Origin: Anaerovibrio sp.
GTDB taxonomy: Bacteria > Bacillota > Negativicutes > Selenomonadales > Selenomonadaceae
Reading direction: 5' to 3'
DNA length: 13,416 nt
Assembly: GCA_016302095.1 (NCBI GenBank)
Contig: JAEDOE010000011.1
Location: 1 to 13,416 of the forward strand
Part shown: positions 1-5,278 of the stretch, in pieces
Layout: the number at the start of each line of letters is the position of its first letter
How positions within the stretch are numbered: position 1 is the stretch's first letter
Made by a program: the position numbers and the translations under genes
Notes under the pieces: generated by a model
Database searches by the model: none
What the model was told of the DNA's origin: nothing
What the model saw: only the letters and a program-made list of their open reading frames with translations

Positions 1-1
1 G

Positions 2-787
2 TCCCTGAAGGAAATGAGAGAAATCCGCAGCAAATGTTCTGTGGAGCTGGAGATGTTCGTCCATGGTGCCATGTGCATTTCCTATTCCGGCCGCTGCCTG
101 ATGAGCAATTACCTGACCGGCAGGGATGCCAACCGGGGCAGTTGTGCCCAGCCTTGCCGCTGGAATTATGCCCTGATGGAGGAAAAGAGGCCGGGGCAGT
201 ATTTTCCTGTGCTGGAGGACGAGCGGGGGACATATATTTTCAATTCCAAGGACATGTGCCTGCTGCCTTATTTGCCTGATGTGATTGAGAGCGGCGTGGA
301 CAGCCTGAAAATAGAAGGCCGCATGAAAAGCGTCCATTATGCTGCCAGCGTGGTAAAGGCTTATCGCGAGGCAATTGACAGCTATTTTGAAAATCCTCAG
401 GGATTTTCCGTCAAAAAGGAGTGGCTGGAGGAGCTGGACAAGGTTTCTCATCGAGCTTACACGACTGGGTTTTACTACGGCCGTCCTACGGAAAAGGATC
501 AGATTTACGGCACTTCCAGCTATATCCAGACCTCGGATTTTGTGGGGCTGGTGCTGGAATATGACGAAACGACAGGCTTTGCCACTGTGGAGCAGCGGAA
601 CAACATGAAAATTGGGCAGGAAATAGAGGTTTTCCAGCCGAAGCTGGCAGGCTATCGCCAGGTATTGTCCGAGATGTACAATGATGAGGGAGAGCCTATT
701 GATGTGGCACCTCATCCGCAGCAGATTGTGAAAATCAGGATGGCGCAGCCGGTGGAGCCTTATGCAATCCTGCGCCGGGATATATGA
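2..787 (+). CDS. Peptidase U32 family protein, C-terminal part (probable RNA hydroxylation protein, RlhA/TrhP-like); 5' end outside window
   Basis: The reading frame is open from base 2 and ends with TGA at 785-787, so the N-terminal part lies to the left of the window. About 20 residues in is the U32 signature: E-x-F-x2-G-A-M-C, then G-x-C-x-M-S. Counting from the Met at base 14, cysteines fall at 8, 21, 28, 44, 48 and 82. Spacings of 7, 16 and 38 between C21, C28, C44 and C82 resemble the iron-sulfur ligand set proposed for this family. The last 80 or so residues (from GLVLEYDE) look like the small C-terminal beta-barrel domain of U32 proteins. Older annotation calls the family collagenase-like proteases. 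E. coli RlhA and TrhP and B. subtilis TrhP1/P2 are instead needed for hydroxylation of 23S rRNA or tRNA uridine-34. Which RNA this member serves cannot be told from the fragment. The next gene follows after 24 bases, so the two are probably co-transcribed. The family call is very secure and the substrate is open. Confidence 0.93.
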   Translation, partial: SLKEMREIRSKCSVELEMFVHGAMCISYSGRCLMSNYLTGRDANRGSCAQPCRWNYALMEEKRPGQYFPVLEDERGTYIFNSKDMCLLPYLPDVIESGVDSLKIEGRMKSVHYAASVVKAYREAIDSYFENPQGFSVKKEWLEELDKVSHRAYTTGFYYGRPTEKDQIYGTSSYIQTSDFVGLVLEYDETTGFATVEQRNNMKIGQEIEVFQPKLAGYRQVLSEMYNDEGEPIDVAPHPQQIVKIRMAQPVEPYAILRRDI

Positions 788-811
788 TATTTGGGGAGAG
801 GAGAACATGAT

Positions 812-1252
812 ATGAGCAAGATTCTTGTTATGCACGGGCCAAATCTCAACATGCTGGGTACTCGTGAGCCGGAGATTTATGGCAGTACGACATTGGCAGA
901 TATCAACTCCATGCTGGAAGCTCAGGCGGCAGAGGCAGGGGTGGATACGGAGTTTTTCCAGTCTAATTATGAAGGGGCACTGATAGACAGAATTCAGCAG
1001 GCGCCCGGAGAGGGCATAGATTTTATCATTCTCAATGCCGGAGCCTTTACCCACTACAGCATTGCCCTGCGGGATGCCATTGCTTCTGTGGCGGTTCCTG
1101 TGATAGAGGTGCATATTTCCAATGTGCATACCCGGGAGGAATTTCGTCACAAGTCGGTGATTGCGCCGGTAGTCATGGGGCAAATCCTGGGCTTTGGCAC
1201 TGACAGCTATGCTGCTGCCATGTATGTGGCAATCAGGAAGCTGAAAGGTTAA
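812..1252 (+). CDS. aroQ: 3-dehydroquinate dehydratase, type II
   Basis: This is the class II dehydroquinase, which converts 3-dehydroquinate to 3-dehydroshikimate in the shikimate pathway in the cytosol. From the ATG at 812 the protein has 146 residues, the usual length of the family. Visible motifs are [16 protein letters not shown] near the N-terminus, with the catalytic Arg18 and Tyr23; NAGAFTHYS at 75-83, with the substrate-binding Asn75; and EVHISN at 99-104, with His101. The lid Arg-Glu-Pro segment is intact. A TTG in frame at 791 would add seven residues. The ATG at 812 is preferred because a purine-rich GGAGAGGAGA stretch (795-804) lies at normal ribosome-binding distance and the family begins just before the ILVMHGPN strand. 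AroQ followed by an M24 peptidase and efp matches the yqhS-yqhT-efp order of B. subtilis. Confidence 0.96.
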   Translation: MSKILVMHGPNLNMLGTREPEIYGSTTLADINSMLEAQAAEAGVDTEFFQSNYEGALIDRIQQAPGEGIDFIILNAGAFTHYSIALRDAIASVAVPVIEVHISNVHTREEFRHKSVIAPVVMGQILGFGTDSYAAAMYVAIRKLKG

Positions 1253-1339
1253 GGCCCAAGGTTCAGGACTTGAACGTTAAAGTGATGACATAATTTGGGA
1301 TAAGCACTAAAAATCAGTTTTGTAAAGAGGCGTATATTC

Positions 1340-2416
1340 ATGTACAAGGACAGGTTAATTCGTTTGAGGGAATATCTGCGCGAGCAGGGGCTGAACGGCA
1401 TCGTGGTCAGCAAGCTGGAAAACCTGCATTATTTCAGCGGCTTTACCGGCGATGATTCCATGCTGGTAATAGGCATGAATACGGCACAGCTGGTGACGGA
1501 TTTCCGCTATGTGGAGCAGGCGGCAAAGGAAGCACCGGATTTTCAGGTAAAGAAGCAGGAAAAGGGGCTCTTGAAGCGGGTGGCTGAGGTCATCAATGAG
1601 GATGGCTTGTCACGGGTTGGTTTCGAGGGCGGCAGCCTCTGCTACGACTGGCACAGGAAAATTGCCGGACAGCTTCATGAGGTGGATTTTTCCCATTCCG
1701 TCAGATTGGATGACTTGCGGCAGATAAAGTCTGAGGAGGAGCTGGCATGCATCCGGCGTGCTATGGAGATTGGCGATGAGGCATTTGAATATATCCTGAC
1801 TTATATCCGCCCGGGGATTTCAGAGCTGGATGTGGCAGCTGCCCTGGAAAACTGCATGCGGCAGAAGGGTTCCCAGCGACCGTCCTTTGATACAATCGTC
1901 GCTTCGGGAAAAAGAGGCAGCCTTCCGCACGGAACTGCTACAGAAAAGTTGATAAATGTCGGAGAATTTGTTACAATGGACTACGGTGCTGTGTATGAGG
2001 GCTATCATTCAGATATGACACGCACTGTTTGCATGGGCAGGGCTGACGAAAAGCAGCGCCATGTGTACAGCACCGTGCTGAAGGCTCAGGAGCTGGGTGT
2101 AAGCCTGGTTCAGCCGGGCGCATCCGGCAAGGAAGTGGACAGGCTGGTCAGGCAGCAGATTGCCGAGGCAGGCTATGGCAGGTATTTCGGCCACGGCCTG
2201 GGGCACAGCGTCGGGCTGGAAATCCACGAGGAACCGCGCCTTTCGCCGTCCAGCACCTGTGAGGCATTGGCTGAGTACATGCTGGTGACTGTGGAGCCCG
2301 GCATCTATATTCCTGACTGGGGCGGCGTCCGCATTGAGGATACCGTGGCGGTCAGAGAGGACGGCTGCGAGATTCTGACTCACAGCCCGAAGGGATTGAT
2401 TGAGCTGGGCGTATGA
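1340..2416 (+). CDS. M24 family metallopeptidase, Xaa-Pro aminopeptidase (YqhT/PepP-like)
   Basis: The 358-residue protein has the pita-bread aminopeptidase P architecture. Residues 1 to about 125 form a creatinase-like N-terminal domain (GIVVSKLENLHYFSGFTG) and residues from about 133 form the catalytic domain. The five expected metal ligands are present: Asp214 (MDYGA), Asp225 (YHSDMTRT), His289 (GHGLGHSVG), Glu319 (VEPGIY) and Glu333 (RIEDT). His285 and His296 match the two further active-site histidines of E. coli aminopeptidase P. The family removes N-terminal residues before proline with two Mn or Co ions in the cytosol. Start choice: AAGAGG at 1325-1330 lies nine bases before the ATG. 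The 87-base gap after aroQ holds no convincing promoter or terminator. Position between aroQ and efp corresponds to B. subtilis yqhT. Since EF-P relieves ribosome stalling at proline runs, proline-peptide turnover next door is suggestive but unproven. A creatinase or other M24 specificity is less likely. Confidence 0.93.
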   Translation: MYKDRLIRLREYLREQGLNGIVVSKLENLHYFSGFTGDDSMLVIGMNTAQLVTDFRYVEQAAKEAPDFQVKKQEKGLLKRVAEVINEDGLSRVGFEGGSLCYDWHRKIAGQLHEVDFSHSVRLDDLRQIKSEEELACIRRAMEIGDEAFEYILTYIRPGISELDVAAALENCMRQKGSQRPSFDTIVASGKRGSLPHGTATEKLINVGEFVTMDYGAVYEGYHSDMTRTVCMGRADEKQRHVYSTVLKAQELGVSLVQPGASGKEVDRLVRQQIAEAGYGRYFGHGLGHSVGLEIHEEPRLSPSSTCEALAEYMLVTVEPGIYIPDWGGVRIEDTVAVREDGCEILTHSPKGLIELGV

Positions 2417-2467
2417 GCTTCGCGGCACAATATTTATTTGCAATTTATTTTTTGGAGGTTTTATTTT

Positions 2468-3025
2468 ATGATTACAAGTACCGATTTCCGCACTGGCCTG
2501 ACTATTGAGATTGACAACGGCGTATGGCAGGTTGTCGAGTTCCAGCATGTAAAGCCGGGCAAGGGTGCAGCTTTCGTTCGTACCAAGATTAAGAATGTCG
2601 AGACCGGCGCTGTTGTTGAGCGTACCTTCAACCCGAATGAGAAGATGCCTGCTGCCCGCCTTGATACTGCCCGTATGGCTTATCTCTACGAGGCTGACGG
2701 CATGTACACCTTCATGGACAATGAGACCTATGAGCAGATGGAGCTGAACAAGGAGCAGCTGGGTGACGCCCTGAACTATCTGAAGGAGAACATGGAGGTT
2801 GCTATCCAGTCCTTCAAGGGCCGCGTAATCGGCATTACCCTGCCAAACTCCGTTGACCTGGCTGTTACCGAGTGCGAGCCAAGCGTAAAGGGCAACACCG
2901 CTACCGGCGCTACCAAGATGGCTACCCTGGAGACCGGCTATGCAGTCCGTGTGCCTCTGTTCATCAACGAGGGCGATGTGCTGAGGATTGATACCCGTAC
3001 CGGCAACTACATCGAGCGTGCATAA
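2468..3025 (+). CDS. efp: Elongation factor P
   Basis: EF-P binds between the ribosomal P and E sites and promotes peptide-bond formation at polyproline stretches. The product is 185 residues, the standard length. It has an N-terminal KOW-like domain (1-65), a central OB domain (about 68-125) and a C-terminal OB domain ending in the conserved GDVLRIDTRTGNYIERA. The domain I loop reads KPGKGAAF, placing the modifiable tip residue at Lys32. A lysine there indicates the lysine-type (Bacillus or E. coli style) branch rather than the arginine-rhamnosylated branch. No modification enzyme is encoded nearby. The ATG at 2468 is preferred over an upstream in-frame ATG at 2438. GGAGG at 2454-2458 is a strong Shine-Dalgarno nine bases before it, and the family begins M-x-S-T-D-F-R. 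Arginine codons are 6 CGT, 3 CGC and 1 AGG, and alanine, threonine and valine codons are similarly biased, as expected for high expression. A rho-independent terminator follows. Confidence 0.97.
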   Translation: MITSTDFRTGLTIEIDNGVWQVVEFQHVKPGKGAAFVRTKIKNVETGAVVERTFNPNEKMPAARLDTARMAYLYEADGMYTFMDNETYEQMELNKEQLGDALNYLKENMEVAIQSFKGRVIGITLPNSVDLAVTECEPSVKGNTATGATKMATLETGYAVRVPLFINEGDVLRIDTRTGNYIERA

Positions 3026-3082
3026 GCAGCAAAATATTTTGTTCTGCGCTGAACCTTGAGAAATTAATACTACATGAAAGTG

Positions 3083-3122
3083 AAAGGGATTCGCTGCTTT
3101 TTTGTGGTAGAATCCCTTTTTT
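3083..3122 (+). terminator. Rho-independent terminator after efp
   Basis: AAAGGGATTC at 3083-3092 and GAATCCCTTT at 3110-3119 form a perfect 10-bp stem with a 17-base loop. The 3' arm runs into a run of six T (3117-3122). It lies about 58 bases after the efp stop and ahead of the asp23 promoter, so it most likely ends the efp transcript. The loop is longer than usual, which lowers certainty slightly. Confidence 0.82.
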
Positions 3123-3183
3123 GCTTATTATTTAGCAGCTTTTGCAGGGATTTTTCAGTGTGATGTAGAATAATTTAAAATAA

Positions 3184-3201
3184 GGTGTATTTTTATTCAA
3201 A
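3184..3201. promoter_or_regulatory. ARG-box-like palindrome upstream of asp23 (candidate ArgR site)
   Basis: The 18 bases GGTGTATTTTTATTCAAA contain TGTAT-TTTT-ATTCA. This differs at one of the 14 core positions from the ArgR operator core TGAAT-WWWW-ATTCA. A second left half-site, TGAAT at 3208-3212, follows on the same face with about 22 bp between box centres, although its right half is degenerate (CTTGT). An arginine repressor gene lies at 11389-11853 in this window. Binding is inference only. AT-rich leaders can produce such matches by chance. Confidence 0.3.
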
Positions 3202-3215
3202 AAAGCTTGAATAAA
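3192..3215. repeat. Perfect 9-bp inverted repeat overlapping the asp23 -35 box
   Basis: TTTATTCAA (3192-3200) and TTGAATAAA (3207-3215) are exact reverse complements separated by six bases. The right arm contains the predicted -35 hexamer TTGAAT (3207-3212), so a protein bound here would block RNA polymerase. The AT-only arms without a T tract make a terminator unlikely. AAAGCTTG also occurs twice, at 3202-3209 and 3213-3220, 11 bp apart. Confidence 0.55.
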
Positions 3216-3235
3216 GCTTGTATGTTTGGTAAAAT
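3207..3235 (+). promoter_or_regulatory. Sigma-70-type promoter for the asp23 cassette
   Basis: TTGAAT (3207-3212) and TAAAAT (3230-3235) are separated by exactly 17 bases. Each matches the housekeeping consensus at five of six positions. The predicted transcription start would be near 3242, leaving a leader of about 36 bases before the asp23 ATG. It lies after the efp terminator and before the next gene, where a promoter is expected. Confidence 0.65.
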
Positions 3236-3277
3236 ATACTTAGTAAATCCTGTTTTTGTTGCAAGGAGGTTTTTTCT

Positions 3278-3673
3278 ATGGCAAACGATACTATTAAACT
3301 GGATGAGGGCATTGGCTCTGTTCGCATCGCTGACGAGGTGGTAAGCATTATTGCAGGCATGGCTGCTACGGAGGTAGAGGGCATTGCCGGCATGAGCGGC
3401 GGACTGGTTGGCGGCATTGCAGAAATTCTCGGCAAGAAGAATCTTGCCAAGGGTGTAAAGGTTGAGGTAGGAGAGACCGAGGCTGCTGTTGATTTGTACA
3501 TTATCGTGAAGTTCGGTGTGCGCATCCCGGATGTGGCACTGACTGTGCAGGAGAAGGTCAAGAACGCTATTGAGTCCATGACCGGCCTTTCCGTAGTGGA
3601 GGTAAATGTGCATGTCCAGGGTGTTGGCTTCCCTGAGACGGAAACCCGTGAAGAAGAAGTTCGTGTGCGTTGA
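3278..3673 (+). CDS. Asp23/Gls24 family envelope stress response protein (YqhY/YloU-like)
   Basis: The 131-residue protein is a typical single-domain Asp23/Gls24 (DUF322) member. It opens with GSVRIADEVVSIIAGMAATEVEGIAGMSGG, continues through KGVKVEVG and YIIVKFGVRIPDVALTVQEKVKNAIESMTGL, and closes with VNVHVQGVGF. No signal peptide or membrane segment is visible, so it should be cytosolic and tethered through a partner. In Staphylococcus, Asp23 is held at the membrane by AmaP, and an AmaP-like gene follows here after 21 bases. In B. subtilis the equivalent locus, yqhY, sits between accC and nusB and influences acetyl-CoA carboxylase activity. Start choice is clear: AAGGAGG (3263-3269) lies eight bases before the ATG. 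The strong ribosome-binding site, promoter and biased codons point to high expression. The family is certain. The role here, whether envelope stress or fatty-acid synthesis control, is not settled by the sequence. Confidence 0.95.
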   Translation: MANDTIKLDEGIGSVRIADEVVSIIAGMAATEVEGIAGMSGGLVGGIAEILGKKNLAKGVKVEVGETEAAVDLYIIVKFGVRIPDVALTVQEKVKNAIESMTGLSVVEVNVHVQGVGFPETETREEEVRVR

Positions 3674-3694
3674 GGACAGAAAAGGTGTTGAATA

Positions 3695-4267
3695 ATGGGA
3701 ATATTAAATCGTAGCCTGTTATTTGTGTACACGCTGTTCTTCGGGATTTTGTGTGCAGGCATTGTTGCACTTTGCCTGCACATCATTCCTGAACGTGTGG
3801 TTTTCAATGAGTATGAATACCTGGTCAATCAATGGCAGACAGGGGCGGTAGCAGGCGTATTCCTGCTGCTCAGCATCCATCTGCTGTTGTGCAGCTTTTC
3901 CGGCAGCAGGAACAGGGAAATAAATGCCAAGGAGCTGCTGGTGGTGCAGGGTGCTACGGGGCAGGTGAATGTTTCCCTGGCGGCTATACGGGACATGGCA
4001 GAGCGGATTGCCTCCGGCGTGCATGGCGTACGCATGGCAAAGGCCAAGGCTGTGGTAGAGCAGCGCAAGGGTGAGGGAGATTTCCTGAAGCTGGATATAC
4101 GCCTTGAAATAGGCCAGGAAAGAGGCATTGCAGCAATTTCGGACGATATCCGTTCCCAGGTGGGCGGGTATGTGACTCAGGCAGCCGGTATAGACAACGT
4201 GGAGCTGGCTGTTTCAGTTCAGAGCATTGCCAGCGGCGTATCTGTTAAGAAACGTCGTATCAAGTGA
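3695..4267 (+). CDS. amaP: Alkaline shock response membrane anchor AmaP-like protein
   Basis: The 190-residue protein has two hydrophobic segments, about residues 8-31 and 49-67, joined by a loop of roughly 17 residues. A soluble C-terminal domain of about 120 residues (AKELLVVQGATGQVNVSLAAIRDM onward) follows and itself resembles the Asp23/Gls24 fold (GQVNVSLAAIRDMAERIA, then ELAVSVQSI). The C-terminus is basic (KKRRIK). AmaP proteins anchor Asp23 to the cytoplasmic membrane, and the gene follows asp23 after 21 bases, so the two very likely form one complex. Start choice: AAAGGTG at 3681-3687 lies seven bases before the ATG. Topology is probably hairpin-like with the soluble domain in the cytosol. 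The call rests on architecture plus neighbourhood; individual AmaP sequences are poorly conserved. Confidence 0.85.
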   Translation: MGILNRSLLFVYTLFFGILCAGIVALCLHIIPERVVFNEYEYLVNQWQTGAVAGVFLLLSIHLLLCSFSGSRNREINAKELLVVQGATGQVNVSLAAIRDMAERIASGVHGVRMAKAKAVVEQRKGEGDFLKLDIRLEIGQERGIAAISDDIRSQVGGYVTQAAGIDNVELAVSVQSIASGVSVKKRRIK

Positions 4268-4330
4268 TAGCCCTGAGAAAAGCACAGGCGGCAATGGTGC
4301 GTATCGATTGCCAAGGGCCGTATCAGGTGA
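4256..4330 (+). repeat. Imperfect 12-bp direct repeat flanking the amaP/DUF2273 gap
   Basis: CGTATCAAGTGA (4256-4267, the last codons and stop of amaP) recurs with one change as CGTATCAGGTGA (4319-4330) just before the DUF2273 start. ACAGGCGG also occurs after each copy, at 4294 and 4330. This could be a small relic duplication that separated the two genes, or chance. The second copy supplies the AGGTGA that could serve the GTG start at 4337. Confidence 0.3.
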
Positions 4331-4348
4331 CAGGCGGTGAGTTTGAAG

Positions 4349-4603
4349 ATGGATTTTGATATAAAGGAAAGTATGGCACTGTTCTTGCAGCGGCTGTGGC
4401 AGGAGCATCCCGGCAAGTGTGCAGGAGGGCTGGCAGGTGTTTTGCTGGGCATCTGCATACTGGTTTTTGGCTTCTGGAATATGCTTTTTATTCTGTTTCT
4501 GGGCACGGTCGGCCTTTTTGTGGGCATGAATGTGGACAGGGAAGGCGATACCTGGCAGAATATCAAGGACTGCATACCGAGGGATATTCATAGATTGCGC
4601 TGA
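4349..4603 (+). CDS. DUF2273 family small membrane protein
   Basis: This is a small integral membrane protein of 84 residues. Residues 1-22 form a polar N-terminus ending in HPGK. Two closely spaced hydrophobic stretches follow (about 24-40, GGLAGVLLGICILVFG, and 43-60, WNMLFILFLGTVGLFVG), then a short charged tail (DREGDTWQNIKDCIPRD). The H-x-G-K-x-x-G-x-x-x-G pattern and the FGFW turn are typical of DUF2273 proteins, which are usually encoded beside Asp23 and AmaP in Gram-positive bacteria. Its biochemical role is unknown, and a membrane partner of the Asp23/AmaP complex is the natural inference. Two starts are possible. A GTG at 4337 has AGGTGA six bases upstream, and an ATG at 4349 has GGTGAG (4336-4341) seven bases upstream. 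I prefer the ATG because family members begin close to this point. Confidence 0.85.
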   Translation: MDFDIKESMALFLQRLWQEHPGKCAGGLAGVLLGICILVFGFWNMLFILFLGTVGLFVGMNVDREGDTWQNIKDCIPRDIHRLR

Positions 4604-4649
4604 ATGGAGGCAAAGCCGGTACAGCCAGTCCCATATAGTGCGGGATAGT

Positions 4650-4680
4650 GCCGATATTGTCGATATTGTCGATATTGCCG
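4650..4680 (+). repeat. 9-bp tandem repeat before nusB
   Basis: GCCGATATT, GTCGATATT and GTCGATATT (4650-4676) are three successive 9-bp units followed by GCCG. The array lies in the 186-base gap between the DUF2273 gene and nusB. The units are not self-complementary apart from TCGA and contain no promoter hexamer. Slippage or a protein-binding array are both possible. Confidence 0.8.
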
Positions 4681-4685
4681 GAAGG

Positions 4686-4736
4686 TTAGATTGCTGGGAT
4701 ATCTGACTGTTGAAATGCGTAAGTATTAGATTGCTG
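4686..4736 (+). repeat. Direct repeat TTAGATTGCTG, two copies 40 bp apart
   Basis: Exact 11-bp copies lie at 4686-4696 and 4726-4736. The flanks continue similarly (GGATAT after the first, AATAT after the second). With the 9-bp array just upstream, the nusB leader looks partly built by duplication. I see no convincing promoter or terminator in 4604-4789, so nusB may be read through from the asp23 cassette or use a weak start site here. Confidence 0.7.
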
Positions 4737-4789
4737 AATATGAGATAGAGTTGAAAATGTAGAATGTGTAGAAAGAGGATTTTGCAGAT

Positions 4790-5224
4790 ATGAGTAGAAG
4801 ACAGGCTCGTGAGCTGGCACTCCAGGCTTTGTTCCAGCTGGATTTTAATCAGTGCCAGGAGGCGGACGAGGAAAAGCAGCAGGAAGCAAGGCTGGCTGTG
4901 ATAGATGCGGCGGCTGCCGAGATGGAGGGGCATCTGGGCTCCCGTGACAGGCAGTTTGTGGAGGAGCTGGTGAATGGCACCATGGACAGCCTGCCGGAGA
5001 TTGACGGGTTGATTTCCTCTGCCTCCAAGGACTGGAAGCTTTCCCGCATGGCAGGTGTGGACAGGAATATCACCCGCATGGCTGTTTTTGAGCTGAAGTT
5101 CAGGGAAGAAAGAGTTACGCCGAATATTATCATCAATGAGGCGGTGGAGCTTGCCAAGAAATTTGGCACAGATGATTCCAGCCGCTTTGTCAATGGCATT
5201 TTGGGTGCTGTGCTGCGTAAGTAA
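4790..5224 (+). CDS. nusB: Transcription antitermination factor NusB
   Basis: NusB pairs with ribosomal protein S10 (NusE) and binds boxA RNA. It supports antitermination of rRNA operons. The product is 144 residues, an all-helical family member opening with SRRQARELALQALFQLDF and closing with the family's C-terminal helices (NIIINEAVELAKKFGTDDSSRFVNGILGAVL). Between them, DRNITRMAVFEL gives the R-x-x-x-A-x-x-E-L core. Start choice: AAGAGG at 4773-4778 lies 11 bases before the ATG, a little far but the only good site. In B. subtilis nusB follows yqhY, an Asp23 family gene, and here it likewise follows the asp23 cassette. The folD gene that follows nusB in Bacillus is absent, and xseA follows directly. 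Confidence 0.96.
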   Translation: MSRRQARELALQALFQLDFNQCQEADEEKQQEARLAVIDAAAAEMEGHLGSRDRQFVEELVNGTMDSLPEIDGLISSASKDWKLSRMAGVDRNITRMAVFELKFREERVTPNIIINEAVELAKKFGTDDSSRFVNGILGAVLRK

Positions 5225-5229
5225 TAGCC

Positions 5230-5254
5230 GGGCTGCCTGTTTCTGGTGCAGCCC
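5230..5254 (+). terminator. Hairpin between nusB and xseA (weak terminator or processing stem)
   Basis: GGGCTGC (5230-5236) pairs perfectly with GCAGCCC (5248-5254) across an 11-base loop. Only four T follow (ATTTTG), so termination would be partial at best. The stem begins three bases after the nusB stop region and ends 24 bases before the xseA ATG. It could tune read-through or protect the nusB mRNA 3' end. Confidence 0.5.
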
Positions 5255-5278
5255 ATTTTGTGTGCAAGGGGAGAGTTT

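Noticed and set aside
1261..1304. GTTCA-N5-TGAAC inverted repeat and TTGAAC/CATAAT hexamers before the pepP-like gene
   Set aside because: The arms are only 5 bp, and the -35 and -10 candidates are 13 to 15 bp apart, too short for a good sigma-70 promoter.
3193..3828. Minus-strand frames opposite asp23 and amaP as a possible divergent gene
   Set aside because: The Ser/Thr-rich translation is the complement of the Asp23 gene, and no minus-strand start signals were found.
4704..4716. TGACTGTTGAAA as a boxA-like site for NusB autoregulation
   Set aside because: It matches boxA at only about eight of twelve positions, missing the central CTTT core, so it is not better than chance.
4214..4933. 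A 239-codon minus-strand open frame over the DUF2273 gene, the nusB leader and the nusB start
   Set aside because: The predicted product is low-complexity (repeated ISTIS from the 9-bp array) and it overlaps two well-supported genes. No ribosome-binding site or family resemblance was seen.
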